Position numbers and translations under genes: made by a program. The notes below the pieces were generated by a model. The model saw only the letters and a list, made by a program, of their open reading frames with translations. It had not been told where the DNA came from and made no database searches. Source: Bordetella parapertussis (GTDB taxonomy: Bacteria; Pseudomonadota; Gammaproteobacteria; Burkholderiales; Burkholderiaceae_C). From it: a stretch of 20,822 nt of DNA. The stretch lies in assembly GCA_945878355.1 (NCBI GenBank), contig CAMCTC010000082.1, forward strand, positions 1-20,822. Direction: 5' to 3'. Below are positions 7,998-15,397 of the stretch, in pieces (the first letter of the stretch is position 1; each line of letters opens with the position of its first letter).

Positions 7998-10076
7998 ATG
8001 CCCAGCCCCAGCAAAGCCGTCGCCGTCTCGATCACCGACATCCGCAGCTTCGCGTTGGTCGGTGCGGCCGGTGCCGGCAAGACCAGTCTGGCCGAAGCAC
8101 TGCTGCTGGCGTCGGGTGCGATCAACAGCGCCGGCAGCCTAGCGCGTGGCAACACGGTGAGCGACTTCGACCCGCTCGAGCGCCGCTTGCTGCATTCCCT
8201 GAACGCCGCCGTGATGCACACCGAGTGGTTGGGTCGTCGAATCCACTTCATCGACACCCCGGGGGCCGCCGATTTTCTGGGTCAGAGTTTGCCCGCGCTG
8301 GCGGCGGTCGACACCGCAGCGGTGGTGATCGACGCGGTCAACGGCATCGAGCCGATGACGCGCCGGATGATGAAGCTGGCAGCCGAGCGCGGGCTGGACC
8401 AGCTGCTGATCGTCAACAAGATCGACGCACCGGGCGTCGACCTGGCGGCGCTGCTGGCGCAGATCCAGGCTGAATTCGGCCGCCGCTGCCTGCCGCTGAA
8501 CCTGCCGCTGACCGAGGCCGGCAGCACCGGGGTCGTCGACTGCTTCTACCGGCGCCACGGCCACAGCGATTTCGGCCCGGTCGAGGCCGCGCACCGCGCA
8601 TTGGTCGAGCAAGTGGTCGAGGTCGATGCGGGATTCGTCGAGCGCTACCTCGAGGACGGCGATATCGACGCCGCAGAGTTGCATGCGCCGCTCGAGCAGG
8701 CGCTGCGCGAGGGCCATCTGATCCCGGTCTGCTTCGTCTCGGCGCATAGCGGCGCCGGTGTGGCCGAATTGCTCGACGTGATCGCCCATTTGCTGCCCAA
8801 CCCCGGCGAGTGCAACCCACCCAGCTTCCTGAAGGGCGAGGGCGACGCGGCGACACCGATCCAGTCGCTGCCCGACCCCGCGCGCCATGTGCTGGCCCAT
8901 GTCTTCAAGCTCACCGTCGACCCTTATGTCGGCAAGCTCGGCGTGCTGCGCGTGCACCAGGGCACGATCAGCACCGGCTGCCAGCTCTATGTCGGCGACG
9001 GCCGCAAGCCGATCAAGGTCGCTCATCTGTACCGGCTGCAGGGCAAATCGCACATTGAGGTTGCGCAAGCCTTGCCGGGCGAGCTGTGCGCGATCGCCAA
9101 GGTCGACGAACTGCACTTCGACGCGGTGCTGCACGACGCCGCCGAGGACGACCACATCCACCTCAAGCCGCTGCCATTTCCCACCCCGGTGCACGGCCTG
9201 GCGATCGCATCGCAGCGCCGCGGCGACGAGCAACGCCTGTGGGAGATCCTGACCAAGCTGGTCGATGAAGACCCCTGCCTGCGGATCGCGCATGCCGTCA
9301 GCACCAACGAGACCGTCGTCTACGGGCTGGGCGAGCTGCACCTGCGCATGCTGCTGGAGCGGCTGCGCGAAGTGCACCGCTTCGAGGTCGAGACGCATCC
9401 GCCGCGCATCGCTTACCGCGAAACCATCACCGCTGCGGCAGAAGGTCATTGCCGGCACAAAAAACAAAGCGGCGGCGCCGGTCAGTTCGGTGAGGTCTGG
9501 CTGCGGGTCGAACCGCTGCCCCGTTCCCACGGCGACGGCGCAGCGTTCGAATTCGTCGACGCGGTCAAGGGCGGCACGATTCCAGGCGCCTACATCCCAG
9601 CGGTCGAAAAAGGCGTTCGCGAGGCGATGGCGGCTGGCGCGATATCGGGCCACCCGGTCGTCGACCTGCGCGTGACCGTGTTCGACGGCAAGCATCACAG
9701 TGTCGACAGCAAGGAAATTGCGTTCGTGACCGCCGGCCGCAAGGCATTTCTGGCGGCGGTCCGCCAAGCCAGCCCTATCGTTCTCGAGCCCATCGTCGAT
9801 GTCGAGGTCGACGTGCCCGAGGCCGCGATGGGCGACGTCACGGGTGACCTGGCATCGCACCGAGGTCGGGTGGCAGGCAGCGAACAGGCCACAGCCGGCA
9901 GCATGCAGATCCGGGCCCAGGCGCCGTTGTCAGAACTGGCCGGCTACCAGACCCGACTCAACGCGATGACCAGCGGCGAGGGCCGCTACATGCTCGCGCT
10001 GTCGCACTACGAAGCGGTGCCGCCCGCGCTGCAGCAGCAACTGATGGCAGGCTACACGGTGCGCGACGAGGCCTGA
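7998..10076 (+). CDS. EF-G-like translational GTPase with altered catalytic site
   Basis: Paralogue of elongation factor G of 692 residues, the normal EF-G length. All domains can be followed: G domain with P-loop GAAGAGKTS (22-30), DTPG (86-89) and NKID (140-143), SAHSG as G5, then domain II, domain III with a LGELHLRMLLERLR segment, domain IV with IPGAYIPAVEKGVREAM and the tip motif KHHSVDSKE, and domain V. Two differences from canonical EF-G stand out: the histidine after DTPG is alanine (DTPGAADF), and the switch I stretch normally reading ERGITI is replaced by ERRLLHSLNA. These features are typical of the EF-G-like/EF-G-2 group, which occurs beside the housekeeping fusA. The usual fusA neighbours (rpsL, rpsG, tuf) are absent. 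The start at 7998 is fixed by a strong AAGGAG eight bases upstream. The exact ribosomal role is unknown. Confidence 0.93.
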   Translation: MPSPSKAVAVSITDIRSFALVGAAGAGKTSLAEALLLASGAINSAGSLARGNTVSDFDPLERRLLHSLNAAVMHTEWLGRRIHFIDTPGAADFLGQSLPALAAVDTAAVVIDAVNGIEPMTRRMMKLAAERGLDQLLIVNKIDAPGVDLAALLAQIQAEFGRRCLPLNLPLTEAGSTGVVDCFYRRHGHSDFGPVEAAHRALVEQVVEVDAGFVERYLEDGDIDAAELHAPLEQALREGHLIPVCFVSAHSGAGVAELLDVIAHLLPNPGECNPPSFLKGEGDAATPIQSLPDPARHVLAHVFKLTVDPYVGKLGVLRVHQGTISTGCQLYVGDGRKPIKVAHLYRLQGKSHIEVAQALPGELCAIAKVDELHFDAVLHDAAEDDHIHLKPLPFPTPVHGLAIASQRRGDEQRLWEILTKLVDEDPCLRIAHAVSTNETVVYGLGELHLRMLLERLREVHRFEVETHPPRIAYRETITAAAEGHCRHKKQSGGAGQFGEVWLRVEPLPRSHGDGAAFEFVDAVKGGTIPGAYIPAVEKGVREAMAAGAISGHPVVDLRVTVFDGKHHSVDSKEIAFVTAGRKAFLAAVRQASPIVLEPIVDVEVDVPEAAMGDVTGDLASHRGRVAGSEQATAGSMQIRAQAPLSELAGYQTRLNAMTSGEGRYMLALSHYEAVPPALQQQLMAGYTVRDEA

Positions 10077-10157
10077 TCATCGGCCCGGCTGGCACCGCTC
10101 AAGCCTGCACCGCGACAGCCGATATGAAGCCAAGATTCCGGCCACAAGAGTTGAGCC

Positions 10158-11015
10158 ATGAACAAGGCCCCTGACCTATCCGAACCCGCAGCCTTCATCA
10201 GCCTGGCGCCACCCGATGTGGCCGGCTGGGCCGAGGCCTTCGAACGGCGCGACATCCCGGTGCTGGCGACCACCATCCAGGCGCTGAACGGCCTGCGCGC
10301 CAACGAGGACGCGGTCGATGCCCATTCGCTGGCCGACACGCTGGCGGCCGACCCGCTGATGACGCTCAAGCTGCTGCGCCATGTCGCCGCGCTGCGCCGC
10401 GACCGCGAACGCTCCGACCCCGAAACCGCCACCGAAGCGCTGGTGATGCTGGGCATCACGCCATTCTTCCGCGATTTCGCCCAACTCAACGCGGTCGAAC
10501 AACGCCTGGCCGGACAGGGTGCCGCCCAGGCCGGGCTGAACCGGGTGCTGCGACGCGCCCACCGCGCGGCCCGCTTTGCGCTGGGATTTGCGGTGCACCG
10601 GCAAGACCCCGACGCCGCGCTGATCCACGAAGCCGCTTTGCTGCACGGCTTCGCCGAAATGCTGTTGTGGCTGAATGCGCCGTCGCTGGCCTTGGCCGTG
10701 CTCAAGCGCCTGCGCGAGCAGCCCGGACTGCGGTCGCGCGCTGCACAGCGCGAGTTGCTGCACATCGAGCTCGGCGAGCTGCAACAAGCGCTGATGAAGA
10801 CCTGGCGCCTGCCCGAACTGCTGGTGCGCATCAGCGATGGCCGCGCGAGCCGGCTGGCCCAGGTGCGCAACGTGCAGCTGGCGATCCAACTGGCCCGCCA
10901 CAGCGAACAGGGCTGGGACAACCCGGCATTGCCCGACGATGTGACGGCCATCGCCGAACTGCTCAACCTCGCGCCGGAGCCGACGCTGCACCTGCTGCAC
11001 AGCCTGAGCCTGTAG
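10158..11015 (+). CDS. Stand-alone HDOD domain protein
   Basis: HDOD domains are HD-related helical folds, usually without metal-dependent phosphohydrolase activity, found in bacterial signalling proteins linked to c-di-GMP, chemotaxis and motility. This 285-residue protein appears to consist of a single HDOD domain, roughly residues 25-235: the opening DIPVLATTIQAL, the segment LADTLAADPLMTLKLLRHV (family: partners to DPxLTxxLLRxxN), EALVMLGITPFFRDF, the central helix IHEAALLHGFAEMLLW in place of the HD motif, and later helices. No GGDEF, EAL, kinase or receiver domain is fused. It starts 81 bases after the EF-G-like gene, with an AAGAG-like site eight bases upstream of the ATG; co-transcription is possible but nothing links the functions. 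The specific partner is unknown. Confidence 0.87.
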   Translation: MNKAPDLSEPAAFISLAPPDVAGWAEAFERRDIPVLATTIQALNGLRANEDAVDAHSLADTLAADPLMTLKLLRHVAALRRDRERSDPETATEALVMLGITPFFRDFAQLNAVEQRLAGQGAAQAGLNRVLRRAHRAARFALGFAVHRQDPDAALIHEAALLHGFAEMLLWLNAPSLALAVLKRLREQPGLRSRAAQRELLHIELGELQQALMKTWRLPELLVRISDGRASRLAQVRNVQLAIQLARHSEQGWDNPALPDDVTAIAELLNLAPEPTLHLLHSLSL

Positions 11016-11036
11016 CCCGTAGCCCGTAGCCCGTAG
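11012..11036 (+). repeat. GTAGCCC heptamer tandem repeat over a stop codon
   Basis: Three perfect copies of GTAGCCC plus a partial GTAG. The first copy contains the TAG stop of the HDOD gene, so changes in copy number would not alter the protein. It lies in the short gap between two convergent genes and probably arose by replication slippage. Confidence 0.85.
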
Positions 11037-11056
11037 GTTCAACGTAGGCGGACGTC

Positions 11057-11968
11057 TCACGGTGCCGCGCCGACCCGGCGCAACACCTCGTTCAACACCG
11101 CCGGCTCGAACACCATCTGCACATGCGCCACGCCTTCGAGGTGGCGGTTGTCGGCGCCTTCCAGCATCGCCGAACTGGCCGGCATCACCAGGTTGTCGGC
11201 ATGGCTGTAGAAACAGGTGAAGCGCGCAAGGCGCTGCGGCGCCTCGCGCGCCGCCAGCGCAGCCAGCCAGTCGCTGCCGCGCCGCATCTGGCGCGCGTTG
11301 GCGCCGGCCCCGAAACGCGCGAGCCAGGTGCCCTGGTGGGGCGTGCCTATCGTCACGACGCCGAGCACGCGCGCATCGGCGGCTTGGCTGTCTGCCTGCG
11401 CTGCCAGCCAGGCTCGCGCGACCAAACCGCCCATGCTGTGCCCCACCAGCAGCGGCGCCCGGCCGCTGCGGCGCGTCAAGTCGAGCACCGCAGCCTCGAC
11501 CGCCGGCAGGCAGCGGTCGATGCGGCCGAACGCAGGCTCTAGCGTCAGCGCGGTGCAGGGCACGCCGAGCTGGCGCATGCGCTGCAACCAGGGAGTCCAC
11601 AGGCCGCGATTGCAGCAATAACCGTGCAGCAACAGCACGCCAACTCGGCCGGGCTGACCCGGCAGGTCGGGCTCCCGGTCGGCGGCAAAAGGCTGACGCC
11701 AGGCAAACACCCGCCAGGCGGTGATCACCTCGCCGGCCCAGGCTCGCAACAGCGGACCCGCACCAGGTCGCGGCACGCTCGGGTCGCGACCCAAGCTGGC
11801 CAACAGCAAGAACTCCAGCGCCAGCAGCGGCGCTTGAGGCGCCAGCGCCAACAGCAGCCCGAGCAAATACGCACCCGAGCCCAGACCGCGGTGCCAGCAC
11901 CAAGCACACCAGCAGCAAGCCGCCACCAGCGCGACCGCCACCAAGCACCTCTGGATCAAAGCCATCAT
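11057..11968 (-). CDS. Membrane-anchored alpha/beta hydrolase (lipase/esterase-like)
   Basis: Serine hydrolase of the alpha/beta fold, probably acting on an ester or lipid; substrate unknown. The 303 residues start with two hydrophobic segments, about 5-25 (unusually rich in Cys and Trp) and 33-58, predicting an inner-membrane anchor. The catalytic domain follows from about 108: VLLLHGYCCNRG as oxyanion-hole strand (His115-Gly116), nucleophile elbow GHSMGG with Ser178, TIGTPHQGTWLA typical of triacylglycerol lipase-like proteins, Asp258 in YSHADNLV and His282 in GVAHVQM. The triad is complete. Two ATGs (11968 and 11965) are possible starts, with GAGAC a few bases upstream; the frame is open to 12130, but that would overlap the divergent gene and adds no recognisable sequence. 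It converges on the HDOD gene and is divergent from the next gene with a 95-base gap. Confidence 0.8.
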   Translation of the reverse strand: MMALIQRCLVAVALVAACCWCAWCWHRGLGSGAYLLGLLLALAPQAPLLALEFLLLASLGRDPSVPRPGAGPLLRAWAGEVITAWRVFAWRQPFAADREPDLPGQPGRVGVLLLHGYCCNRGLWTPWLQRMRQLGVPCTALTLEPAFGRIDRCLPAVEAAVLDLTRRSGRAPLLVGHSMGGLVARAWLAAQADSQAADARVLGVVTIGTPHQGTWLARFGAGANARQMRRGSDWLAALAAREAPQRLARFTCFYSHADNLVMPASSAMLEGADNRHLEGVAHVQMVFEPAVLNEVLRRVGAAP

Positions 11969-12063
11969 CAGCACAGTCTCGCATGAGCAGTGGCGCGCGA
12001 GCCGGCCAAGCCGTTCAGAGCTAAACCCTGGTGCGATGCAAGCCAGCGGGTTAACCTCGGGCC

Positions 12064-12795
12064 ATGACCTCCTTGATTGCCGACCGCATCCGGGCCCACC
12101 TGAACACGGTGACGCAGCTGCGCGAAGCACGACAAGGCGACCCTGCGCTGGCCGAGCGGGTGCAGGCGATCAAGACCTACCAGGCCAGGCGCTTCGAAAT
12201 GAGCTATGCCGACCTGCTGGCCTCGCCGCGCTACCGGGCGGCGACCCGGTTCTTTCTCGACGAACTGTACGGGCCTCAGGAGTTCGGCGACCGCGACAGC
12301 CAATTCGCCCGGGTGATCCCCGGTTTGGTGCGATTGTTTCCGCGTGAAGTGGTCGAGACCGTGGAAGAGCTCAGCCAGCTGCACGCGCTGTCCGAAGCGC
12401 TCGATGACACCGCTGCCCGCCACCTGTCGCGGCTGCCGCTGGACGCCGCCGGCTATGTCCATGCCTGGCAAGCCACGGGCCGCGCCCCGGCGCGCGAGCA
12501 ACAGGTCGCGCTGACGCTGGCCATCGGTCGGGCGCTGGACGGTTTCACCCGCAGCCGTTTGATGCGGTCCAGCCTGCGGCTGATGCGCGTCCCGGCGCAG
12601 GCTGCCGGGCTGTCGGCGCTGCAAGGCTTTCTGGAATCCGGCTTCGAGGCATTCGGCGCAATGCAAGGCGCCGGCGAGTTCCTGCGCCTGGTCGGCGAAC
12701 GCGAGCGCGCGCTGGCCGCCGCACTGTTTGCCGCCGATGCGCAAGCGCTGGCCAACGGTGCTGCGGCCACTGCGGTGCTGGCGCAACTGCCCTGA
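12064..12795 (+). CDS. Conserved protein of unknown function with FFLDELYG motif
   Basis: I do not recognise a biochemical function. The 243-residue protein is predicted to be almost entirely helical and soluble, with no signal peptide or membrane segment. Its most striking feature is FFLDELYGP at residues 63-71, followed by FGDRDSQFARVIPGL; this resembles a family of proteobacterial hypothetical proteins known by an FFLEE-type motif. A second recognisable stretch is QAAGLSALQGFLESGFEAFGAMQGAGEFL near 178-206, followed by a helix ERERALAAALFAAD. The ATG at 12064 lacks a clear Shine-Dalgarno sequence; downstream starts would remove the conserved N-terminal helix. Third-base G/C preference matches its neighbours, so it is a real gene. 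It is followed 81 bases later, same strand, by a metallo-hydrolase; a functional link is not shown. Confidence 0.75.
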   Translation: MTSLIADRIRAHLNTVTQLREARQGDPALAERVQAIKTYQARRFEMSYADLLASPRYRAATRFFLDELYGPQEFGDRDSQFARVIPGLVRLFPREVVETVEELSQLHALSEALDDTAARHLSRLPLDAAGYVHAWQATGRAPAREQQVALTLAIGRALDGFTRSRLMRSSLRLMRVPAQAAGLSALQGFLESGFEAFGAMQGAGEFLRLVGERERALAAALFAADAQALANGAAATAVLAQLP

Positions 12796-12876
12796 ACCTT
12801 CAGGTCGGCGACCCAGTACCGGCACGGGCAGGGCAGGCTGTGCTTGAATCCGGGCTCGTCAACACCTGCGCACCCC

Positions 12877-13830
12877 ATGACCTCGACCTTGCCGCCCAGC
12901 GCCGCCCCGCCCGAAGAGATCGGCGTCCAGGTTCTGGTGCGGGGTTGGTTGTCGGCCAACAACATGGTGTTCCGTGATGGCGAGACCGGCGCCAGCGTCG
13001 TCGACACCGGTTACTTCAGCCACGCCGACCAGACCCTGGCGCTGATCGAGCAGGCGCTGCGCGGCGCGACACTGACCCAGGTCATCAACACCCATCTGCA
13101 CTCCGACCACTGCGGCGCCAACGCCAGCCTGGCGCGGCGCTGGGACGGCCTGCGCATCAGCGTGCCGCTGGGCTACCGCGACCGCCTGCTGCCCTGGGAC
13201 GAGGTCGGCCTGGGTTACCGGGACATCAGCCAGCAGTGCGAGCCCTTCACGCCGCAGGCCTTTCTCAGTGACGGCGACACCATCCGCCTCGGCCCTCGTG
13301 ACTGGGAGGTGCATGCGGCGCCAGGCCACGACCCCGACGCCGTGCTGCTGTTCGAGCCGATCAGCCGGACCCTGATCAGCGGCGACGCGCTGTGGGAGAG
13401 CCGGCTGGCGATCATCTTTCCCGAGTTGGTCGGCGAACCCGGCTTCGACGCCGCAGCCCAGGCCTTGGACCTGATCGAAGGATTGCGACCGAGCTTGGTG
13501 TTGCCGGGCCACGGCCAGCCTTTTTGCGATGTCGCTTCGGCGCTGACAGCGTCGCGCCAGCGGTTGCAGGCTTTTGTCGCAGCGCCGATCAAGCACCGCC
13601 AGCATGCGGCACGCGCGCTGGTCAGCTACCACATGCTTGAGCACCGGGCCAGGCCGCGGGCGGCGCTGGTCTCCTGGATCGCCAGCACCCCGGTCATTGC
13701 GCAGGCGCTGGCGTGCGAGGGCGACGCCGACCTAGCACAAGCGCTGGCCAACCAGACCGTCGATCGACTGCTCGCCGACGGCGTGCTGAGGGCCGATGGC
13801 GAGTGGGTGGCCTTGGCCCAAGCAGACTGA
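12877..13830 (+). CDS. Metallo-beta-lactamase-fold hydrolase
   Basis: Cytoplasmic hydrolase of the metallo-beta-lactamase (glyoxalase II-like) superfamily, 317 residues. A full set of dinuclear metal ligands is visible: His73, His75, Asp77 and His78 in NTHLHSDHCG, His151 in APGHDPDA, Asp170 in LISGDALWES and His212 in VLPGHGQP. After the fold, about 100 further residues are helical and end in a winged-helix-like region (VDRLLADGVLRADGEWVAL), as in the MBL-associated winged-helix architecture. Substrate is unknown; thioesters or lactones are usual for the superfamily. The ATG at 12877 is chosen; an in-frame TTG at 12844, preceded by a GGCAGG-like site, would add 11 residues and cannot be excluded. 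The gene ends 13 bases from the end of the convergent gspC. Confidence 0.88.
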   Translation: MTSTLPPSAAPPEEIGVQVLVRGWLSANNMVFRDGETGASVVDTGYFSHADQTLALIEQALRGATLTQVINTHLHSDHCGANASLARRWDGLRISVPLGYRDRLLPWDEVGLGYRDISQQCEPFTPQAFLSDGDTIRLGPRDWEVHAAPGHDPDAVLLFEPISRTLISGDALWESRLAIIFPELVGEPGFDAAAQALDLIEGLRPSLVLPGHGQPFCDVASALTASRQRLQAFVAAPIKHRQHAARALVSYHMLEHRARPRAALVSWIASTPVIAQALACEGDADLAQALANQTVDRLLADGVLRADGEWVALAQAD

Positions 13831-13843
13831 AGCGCCTGTAGCC

Positions 13844-14422
13844 TCAGCGTGTGGCGGGGTTCGGCCCGGCGCCATCCGCCGGCGCTTCGGCCGGCGCCGA
13901 GATCCTGGGCGAGACCGCAGTCGTCGAAGCGATGGGCGCTCGAAGCATCGGCGGGCGCTGCGGTGACAGTGCCGGCATTTCACCAGGCCGGCCTCGGTTG
14001 GCCTCGGCCAGCATCGGCAAGACCAGCGTCAGCGACGCTGCGCCGGTGGCCGCTCCCAGATCGGCCTGCCGCTGCGTCACGGCCAGCAAGCGCAGCCCGG
14101 GTTCGACTTCGCGACCCACCGCCAGTGCACGCGCAGGCTTGCCATCGACCGAGATCAGCGCCAGCCCGCTGGCCTGCCCGGCTCGCGGCGCCACCACACC
14201 GATCAGCTTGAACCGGCTGTCTGCTGGCGCTGCGGCAGCCAAGGATTGCGCCGACGGTGTGCCCAACAAGCGGCTGAGGTCACCGCCGAGCGGCGCGGCC
14301 ACACTGGCCACCAGGGCTTGGCCAGGCACCGGTATCGGCTTGACCAACAGCCGCAGTCCCCAGTAGAAGGCACTGGCAGCAACAGCGGCCCAGATCAACA
14401 ATGACAGCAGGCGCGAACTCAT
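13844..14422 (-). CDS. gspC: Type II secretion protein GspC, short form without PDZ domain
   Basis: GspC is a bitopic inner-membrane protein that links the GspL/GspM platform to the secretin GspD through its periplasmic homology region (HR). Here a short cytoplasmic start is followed by one membrane segment (about 5-25) and an HR-like beta domain at about 70-136: FKLIGVV, ALISVDGKPARALAVGREVEPGLRLLAV, SLTLVLP. The protein then ends in a Pro/Ala/Arg-rich tail of about 55 residues; the C-terminal PDZ or coiled-coil domain of enterobacterial and Vibrio GspC is absent, giving 192 residues instead of about 270-305. The start at 14422 fits the membrane segment; the open frame to 14524 runs into gspG on the other strand. 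It is divergent from gspG with a 62-base gap, an arrangement I recall from other Burkholderiales. Similarity in the HR is moderate, but position and topology support the call. Confidence 0.86.
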   Translation of the reverse strand: MSSRLLSLLIWAAVAASAFYWGLRLLVKPIPVPGQALVASVAAPLGGDLSRLLGTPSAQSLAAAAPADSRFKLIGVVAPRAGQASGLALISVDGKPARALAVGREVEPGLRLLAVTQRQADLGAATGAASLTLVLPMLAEANRGRPGEMPALSPQRPPMLRAPIASTTAVSPRISAPAEAPADGAGPNPATR

Positions 14423-14484
14423 GCGCCGATTATGATGGACCGCTCTGTTCCCACGAACCTCGGCGATAGCCGCCGCACCGACGC
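14423..14484. promoter_or_regulatory. Divergent gspC / gspG promoter region
   Basis: Only 62 bases separate the two divergent starts. TATGAT at 14431-14436 is a good -10 match for the gspG direction and would leave a leader of about 40 bases, but no -35 match is found at 16-18 bases upstream. In the gspC direction an overlapping CATAAT lies too close to the start to serve it with a normal leader. Neither start codon has a clear Shine-Dalgarno sequence. Confidence 0.3.
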
Positions 14485-14934
14485 ATGAGCAACACCCGAC
14501 GGCATGCCACCCACACCGCAACAAGCATCGCGCGCGGTTTCACACTGATAGAGCTGATGGTGGTGCTGGTGATCATCGGCGTGCTGGCCGCGCTGATCGT
14601 GCCCAACGTGCTGGACCGCACGGATGATGCCCGCGCCACCGCAGCACGCACCGACATCAACAACCTGGTCTCGGCGCTCAAGCTCTACAAGCTCGACAAC
14701 CAGCGCTACCCCAGCGCCGAACAAGGCTTGGAAGCGCTGGTCAAGAAGCCCAGTGGCGGCGCGCTGCCAGCCAACTGGCGGCCCTACCTCGACAAGCTGC
14801 CAGCCGACCCCTGGGGCCGGCCCTACCAGTACATATTCCCCGGCGTGAAGGGTGAGGTCGATGTCTTCTCTCTCGGCGCCGATGGACAGGCCGGCGGTGA
14901 CGGCAAGAACGCCGACATCGGCTCCTGGCAGTGA
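14485..14934 (+). CDS. gspG: Type II secretion major pseudopilin GspG
   Basis: Major subunit of the periplasmic pseudopilus that drives substrates through the secretin. The 149-residue prepilin has an 18-residue leader ending in Arg-Gly, then the conserved FTLIELMVVLVIIGVLAALI helix with Glu at mature position 5; GspO/PilD would cut and methylate at Gly18/Phe19. The globular part has family hallmarks: LKLYKLDNQRYPSAEQGLEAL, LDKLPADPWGRPYQYIFPG, and the C-terminal calcium-binding loop SLGADGQAGGDGKNADIGSW. Length and motifs are normal. It is the first gene of the gspG-to-gspD run and overlaps gspH by 74 bases. Start choice rests on leader length, as no good ribosome binding site is seen. Confidence 0.97.
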   Translation: MSNTRRHATHTATSIARGFTLIELMVVLVIIGVLAALIVPNVLDRTDDARATAARTDINNLVSALKLYKLDNQRYPSAEQGLEALVKKPSGGALPANWRPYLDKLPADPWGRPYQYIFPGVKGEVDVFSLGADGQAGGDGKNADIGSWQ

Positions 14935-15397
14935 CGGTCTGACCCGCACCCACCCGCCCTCGCACAAAGCCGGCTTCTCGCTGGTCGAACTGTTGGTAGT
15001 GCTGCTGCTGATCGCGCTGGTCTCGGGGCTGGCCAGTCTGGCGCTGCGAGACGGCGGCCAGGCCGCGCTGGAACGTGACGCGCTGCGGCTGTCCGCGCTG
15101 CTGGAAGCCGGCCGCGCCGAAGCCCGGGCCAGCGGTGTGGCGGTTCGATTCGAGCTGACCAGCCCCGGCAGCGACCCGGCCTTTCGCTTCGTCGGCCTGC
15201 CCCCCGAAAGCCTGCCGGCAGGGCATTGGCTGAATCCCGAGCTGCGTGCCCGCATCGACGGCGCCACGGCGCTGCGACTCGGGCCCGAGCCCTTGATAGG
15301 CGCGCAACGCATCCTGCTGACGCTGGGCGAGCGCGAGCTGGCGCTTGTCACCGATGGCCTGGCGCCGTTCTCGGTCCAGGACCCGGCGCCTCGATGA
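14861..15397 (+). CDS. gspH: Type II secretion minor pseudopilin GspH
   Basis: Minor pseudopilin, part of the pseudopilus with GspI, J and K. The prepilin signature is AGFSLVELLVVLLLIALVSGLASLAL, cleaved after Gly and with Glu at mature position 5; the globular domain includes RLSALLEAGRAEARASGVAVRFEL, typical of GspH. The start is uncertain because the gene begins inside gspG. ATG 14861 has the best Shine-Dalgarno-like sequence (AAGGGTGAGG ending three bases before it), giving 178 residues and a 38-residue leader, long for a type IV prepilin. Alternatives are GTG 14852, ATG 14882 or GTG 14897 (leader of about 26). The 3' end overlaps gspI by four bases (ATGA). Family assignment is secure; the N-terminus is not. 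Confidence 0.9.
   Translation: MSSLSAPMDRPAVTARTPTSAPGSDGLTRTHPPSHKAGFSLVELLVVLLLIALVSGLASLALRDGGQAALERDALRLSALLEAGRAEARASGVAVRFELTSPGSDPAFRFVGLPPESLPAGHWLNPELRARIDGATALRLGPEPLIGAQRILLTLGERELALVTDGLAPFSVQDPAPR

Noticed and set aside
8139..9860. 573-codon open frame on the minus strand opposite the EF-G-like gene
   Set aside because: It lies wholly antisense to a well-supported EF-G family gene. Its product is rich in Asp, Val, Gln, His and Arg in the way expected of a shadow frame in GC-rich DNA, with no recognisable domain.
10176..11984. 602-codon minus-strand frame covering the HDOD gene and the hydrolase region
   Set aside because: It conflicts with the HDOD gene and reads a different frame of the hydrolase gene; the product is Ala/Arg/Gly-rich without motifs.
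13877..13896. 7-bp inverted repeat (CGCCGGC/GCCGGCG) near the 3' end of gspC as a bidirectional terminator
   Set aside because: It lies within coding sequence for an Ala/Pro-rich tail, where GC-rich codons readily produce such pairs, and no T-tract follows on either strand.
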